Position numbers and translations under genes: made by a program. This document shows positions 60,793 through 64,000 of a stretch of DNA of 64,000 bases, one piece after another (the stretch's first letter is position 1; each line of letters begins with the position of its first letter). Origin of the DNA: Verrucomicrobiales bacterium (GTDB taxonomy: Bacteria > Verrucomicrobiota > Verrucomicrobiia > Verrucomicrobiales > DEV007); NCBI GenBank assembly GCA_016795505.1, contig JAEUHH010000064.1, forward strand, positions 62,001 through 126,000, read 5' to 3'. The notes under the pieces are model-generated. The model was given only the letters and a program-made list of their open reading frames with translations. It did not search any database and was not told where the DNA came from.

Positions 60793-62561
60793 CGGGCGGG
60801 TGGCAGGACCGGAGCGCCGGGAGCGGGAACCGCGGCGGACTGGAGGGTGATGCGCTCGTAGTTCGCCAGAAACCGGTCACTGGCTTCGCGGCCGATCTCG
60901 TGCAGCCCGTACCAGGCCCGCTCGAACAGACCGACATTTTCGGAAAATGCCGAACGCAGCTCGGCCAGGGCGCGGGCTTTCAACTGGAGCTCGCGGGTGT
61001 AATCGCGGTTCGATTTGAAACGGGCGACCTTCAGCAGACCGCGGTCGCCGAGGTGAGCCAGAGTGGCCAGGAAAAGCGCCCGCACCGCCAGCCGGTGGTC
61101 GCCCCGTGCGATCTGTTCGCGGGCCAGTCGCAGCCACTCATCCTCGGGCAACTGGGTCGCCACGATGGCATCGCTCTCCAAGTCGACCGGCCCCGTCAGC
61201 CCGGCTTCATCGGCCAGGGCGGGTCGGGCCTCGCGGGATCGCATCAGCACCATCACCAGCACCCAGATTAGCAGGGCCGTCACGGTCGCGACGAGGGCGA
61301 TCTTTGCCGCCAGGCCGATGCCGGCGCCCAGCGGAGCCGCTCCCGATGGGGCCGGGCGGGCGCGTTCATTCTCGAACAGACGGCGCATCAGGCGTTCCAT
61401 CATCTCCCCAAACGCCGTTCCACCCCGTTGGATGCTTTTTGCCAGCGCCTCAAATTGACGGGCCAGCCAGCTCTTTTCGGTTTCGTCCCCGGAATCGTCG
61501 CGCCTCGGGTAACGCCATTGGTATTCCTTCTGGCGCAGTGTCTCCTCGATCGACTTCATCAGGTCCTCGGCGGTGGCGTTGGCTCCCGTCTCTTCCGCGC
61601 GGACCGGCTGACGGCTATCCTGTGCCGATAGGGGCGCCGGAGCGGCCGAGACGATCAACAGGATGGCCCCGAGGGAGGCGGCGCCGCGCGACCGGGCCAG
61701 TCGGCTCAGCAGGTCGGCGCCGGTGCTGCGGGAGATCCCGCGGAAGCACCGCAGGGTGTGGATGGCCTTCATCATCGGGTCGATGACCAGAAAGGTCAGC
61801 AACAGCGACGCGAAAATGAAGGTGGTGTTCATCAGTGTGGCACCGGGATTCAGGGTGAAGACGGTCTCGATGCCAAAGAAGATTTTCAAGGCCATCGGGA
61901 CCAGCGCCACGGTGCCCACCACGTTGATCCACACGAAAAAGGCGATCACGCCCATCAGCAGCACGTTCACGTAGTTCGCCGCCCAGTCCCGGTGGGCCAG
62001 TGACGCGGCTCCCGCGATGGTGCGTCGCAGCGGCTGGCGACCGAAGTCCTGTGAGAAAGCCTGCACCGTGGCATTTTGGAAAAACGCGCCCGTCCAGCCG
62101 ATCAGCAGCAGCGTCAACATCCGCACCGGCAGCGACAGCGAGTGGATCAGCACCTGTGCCGCGGCGTGACGGAGCCAGCGGGTACGGCTGAGTCGCAGTG
62201 GCTTGCCGGATGGGTGGAGTTGCTCCCAGAGCCGGCGGCAAAAAAGGCCCTGCCACACTTTCATCCACCCGTAGGCCAGGGCCAGCCCCGCCGAGCCGAG
62301 GGCGGCGTCGGAGGCGGCATGACTGGAGCGGCTCATGTCGGCCCAAAAATAAAACACCGCGAGGGCAAAGGGCACCGTGCCCACGAAGTAGAGCCACAGC
62401 CCGTCGGCGGGAGTCGTGCGCAGCAGTTGGAAGGCTTCCTCGGCCACCTGGATCACGCCGGTGTCGGCCACCTCCGACGGGTGGCGTCGCCGGCGACGCC
62501 TCCGGGCCGCGGGGGAGCCGGCGGGGGTGGTGGAGGTTGGGGCTGGCGCGCTGGCGGGCAT
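60789..62561 (-). CDS. Multi-pass membrane protein with DUF4129-like C-terminus
   Basis: This is a 590-residue protein. An Arg-rich N-terminal tail (RRRRRRRHPSE) precedes about six transmembrane helices in the first 300 residues (LWLYFVGTVPFALAVFYFWA, MLTLLLIGWTGAFF, VLLMGVIAFFVWINVVGTVAL, TTFIFASLLLTFLVIDPMM). One more helix lies near 450-470 (ALLIWVLVMVLM). The C-terminal 120 residues, with LAREQIARGDHRLAVRALFLATLAHLGDRGLLKVARFKSNRDYTREL, are DUF4129-like. The DUF4350-like gene follows with an ATGA overlap. A start at 62600 would overlap the previous gene by 20 bases. Confidence 0.83.
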   Translation of the reverse strand: MPASAPAPTSTTPAGSPAARRRRRRRHPSEVADTGVIQVAEEAFQLLRTTPADGLWLYFVGTVPFALAVFYFWADMSRSSHAASDAALGSAGLALAYGWMKVWQGLFCRRLWEQLHPSGKPLRLSRTRWLRHAAAQVLIHSLSLPVRMLTLLLIGWTGAFFQNATVQAFSQDFGRQPLRRTIAGAASLAHRDWAANYVNVLLMGVIAFFVWINVVGTVALVPMALKIFFGIETVFTLNPGATLMNTTFIFASLLLTFLVIDPMMKAIHTLRCFRGISRSTGADLLSRLARSRGAASLGAILLIVSAAPAPLSAQDSRQPVRAEETGANATAEDLMKSIEETLRQKEYQWRYPRRDDSGDETEKSWLARQFEALAKSIQRGGTAFGEMMERLMRRLFENERARPAPSGAAPLGAGIGLAAKIALVATVTALLIWVLVMVLMRSREARPALADEAGLTGPVDLESDAIVATQLPEDEWLRLAREQIARGDHRLAVRALFLATLAHLGDRGLLKVARFKSNRDYTRELQLKARALAELRSAFSENVGLFERAWYGLHEIGREASDRFLANYERITLQSAAVPAPGAPVLPPAR

Positions 62562-62580
62562 CGTCAACAGGTCGGGAGTG

Positions 62581-62895
62581 TCATTTCCACACCGTGCCAT
62601 CGTGGAAATCGGCAGGAATCGACAGCAGCAGGTGGGCCACGCCCTGCCACATCAGCCAGAGCAACGCCAGCCCGATGAGCAATTGCAGCGCCGGCCACAC
62701 CGCCAGCCTTCGCTCCCGCTGGCGTGCCGCCGTGACCTGATTTCGCTCTGCGGCCAGACAGGCTGCGCAGGTGAGCCGGCCATCGTGCTCGGTGATGCAC
62801 TCGGCGCAATAGAAGACCCCGCAGGTGGGGCAGCGTGCCGCCGCCGGTCGATCGGCGTGGATGCGGCACAGGGTCTTGGACAGCGGCGTCGTCAT
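62581..62895 (-). CDS. B-box/zinc-ribbon protein with one membrane helix
   Basis: This 104-residue protein has an N-terminal zinc-binding segment rich in Cys and His: CRIHADRPAAARCPTCGVFYCAECITEHDGRLTCAACLA, resembling a B-box or rhomboid-associated zinc finger. A transmembrane helix follows at about 66-92 (LQLLIGLALLWLMW). It probably binds a partner in the same membrane complex. Its ATG overlaps the stop of the preceding gene by 4 bases, and the junction lies inside repeat locus G. Confidence 0.85.
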   Translation of the reverse strand: MTTPLSKTLCRIHADRPAAARCPTCGVFYCAECITEHDGRLTCAACLAAERNQVTAARQRERRLAVWPALQLLIGLALLWLMWQGVAHLLLSIPADFHDGTVWK

Positions 62896-62934
62896 GACAG
62901 GGTTTGATCGGCGATGGTACCCTGTTGCCTCGTA
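62891..62934 (+). repeat. 22-nt lattice repeat, locus G (two units)
   Basis: Units are at 62891-62912 (reverse core, ACAGGGTT) and 62913-62934 (forward core, ACCCTGTT). The locus spans a gene junction. It encodes the last residues (RQQGTIADQTLS) of one membrane protein and the start codon of the next. Confidence 0.85.
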
Positions 62935-63911
62935 AGCCGCCCGCGCCACCGAAGCGTCACCGCCAGACCGGCGATGGCCGCCGCGAACAAAGCCGCGCCG
63001 ATGGACAGGAAAAGCGCGTGGAAAGCCAGCCCGCCACGTCCGCGGATGTCCGAGAGCGCCCCGATCGGTCCCATCAGGTCGAGGGTGACCGACGGATCGT
63101 TGATCGCCTGATCCGTGAGATACACCGCCGTCAGCGTCGCCAGAGCCAGCACGCTGGCCAGGAGCGCCCAGAGCGCCTGCCGGACCGATTCCGGGCAGAG
63201 ATGACGCACGCTGCCGGCTTGGGCGATCAGCAGCAGCACCAGCCCCGCAACGGAAAGCACAATGGTGGCGGCCGCGAGCGTCGCCTGACCGAGCGCCACC
63301 CCCGCGAGCAGGCTGCCGGACAGAATGAGGTAAAGGCCAAAAGCCGGCAGAGCCAGACCGGGCAGGCGCATGGTGAGCGGGTCCGTCGGCACGGTGACCG
63401 ACGCCGGATCGGCCGCCGCGAGGTCCGCCTGGGCCGCCCGTACCCGGTCCGCGATCTCCCGGACGACCTCGCGTCCGCGATGCAGGCGGTTCACCGGACG
63501 CAGCCGCTCGCGACGCAATCCGGTCTGGATCTCGCAGATACAGCGCGGACCCAGCACCAGGTGCCGCGTCAGCAGCGCCAGCATCAGCGCCGCCACGGGC
63601 AGCGGCAGGGCCAGAGCCGTCGCCAGCATCCCGACATCGCCCGGCTCCCGGAAGAACAGCAGCGCGAAACAGATGCCCCCCGCGATCGCCAGCCCGGCTA
63701 GGTAAGCCAGCGCGCCCGGCCACAGGCCTGCGGTGCGGGCCAGCACCACGCCATGGATGTCGGCATAGCGGAATCGCCGGTATTCCTCGTTGAAGGGCAG
63801 CAGGAAGCCGCTGCCCTTCACATACAGCAGGTGGTCCGACCCGAGCCACAGGCTCGACATCCCCAGGCTGCCCCGGGCGATGCGCCGAAATTCTCCAAAG
63901 GCCTTTTTCAT
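62892..63911 (-). CDS. Polytopic membrane protein of unknown function
   Basis: This 339-residue protein has an N-terminal soluble part (HLLYVKGSGFLLPFNEEYRRFRYADI) that looks like a small PH-like domain. About seven hydrophobic helices follow between residues 66 and 325, with a charged loop at 128-165. I do not recognise a family. It is the first gene of a four-gene operon with the B-box protein, the DUF4129-like protein and the DUF4350-like protein. Its C-terminal residues come from repeat locus G. ATG 63911 is the only start that fits. Confidence 0.8.
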   Translation of the reverse strand: MKKAFGEFRRIARGSLGMSSLWLGSDHLLYVKGSGFLLPFNEEYRRFRYADIHGVVLARTAGLWPGALAYLAGLAIAGGICFALLFFREPGDVGMLATALALPLPVAALMLALLTRHLVLGPRCICEIQTGLRRERLRPVNRLHRGREVVREIADRVRAAQADLAAADPASVTVPTDPLTMRLPGLALPAFGLYLILSGSLLAGVALGQATLAAATIVLSVAGLVLLLIAQAGSVRHLCPESVRQALWALLASVLALATLTAVYLTDQAINDPSVTLDLMGPIGALSDIRGRGGLAFHALFLSIGAALFAAAIAGLAVTLRWRGRLTRQQGTIADQTLS

Positions 63912-64000
63912 CGCGGCGACATCCTGCCCCGGCTCAGCCGGTGAGGGAAGGAAAAAATCACGTGTCGGAGTCGTTTTCCACCGCCCCGAATGCCGCGTTC

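Overview
This 64 kb window is GC-rich chromosomal DNA that looks like Verrucomicrobiota. No 16S gene is present, so this rests on gene content: a Planctomycetes/Verrucomicrobia-type c-cytochrome DUF1592 protein paired with a Tat-exported DUF1552 protein, a sulfatase-fold protein, LL-diaminopimelate aminotransferase (dapL), TMEM43 and DUF5069 proteins, and many exported proteins of unknown function. Genes are packed on both strands, often with ATGA overlaps. Most starts lack a clear Shine-Dalgarno sequence. I see no prophage, IS transposase or CRISPR array.

Layout. 0-12 kb: hisF (cut by the left edge), a DUF4912-like protein, XerC-type recombinase, exported propeller-like protein, trpS, the DUF1592/DUF1552 pair, homoserine dehydrogenase, moaD and a Gfo/Idh/MocA oxidoreductase. 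12-25 kb: a subtilisin followed one base later by a small propeptide-like protein, an APC permease, a lipoprotein, an acetylesterase-amidohydrolase fusion, a ParA ATPase overlapping a very acidic Roadblock-like protein, proBA, tRNA-Arg(CCG) and a D-amino-acid lyase-type PLP enzyme. 25-37 kb: a three-gene sensing operon (binding protein, histidine kinase, LuxR-type regulator), a sulfatase-fold pseudoenzyme, dapL, a TMEM43 protein and small exported proteins. 37-44 kb: SNF2 helicase and the sulfate assimilation operon cysH-cysC-cysD-cysN. 44-50 kb: rodA, an ABC ATPase with its catalytic motifs altered, a SanA-like protein, trmD, a C39-like exported protein and prfB with its programmed frameshift. 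50-64 kb: EF-hand esterase, 2-hydroxyacid dehydrogenase, a nonsense-interrupted PIN toxin facing an AbrB-type antitoxin, an S4/LptA-like fusion, an aminotransferase, a TPR protein, DUF5069, and a four-gene membrane operon with DUF4129-like and DUF4350-like members.

The most unexpected signal is a dispersed repeat built on an exact 22-nt lattice. Seven loci carry two or three units each, 16 in total. The unit is GAT-N3-ACCCTGTT-N2-ATCGGA, and reversed units sit on the same lattice. Five loci lie wholly or mainly between genes, one lies inside proA, and two supply the last codons of a protein (the helicase and a membrane protein). Other candidates for new biology are the subtilisin/propeptide pair, two apparent pseudoenzymes and two unusual domain fusions.
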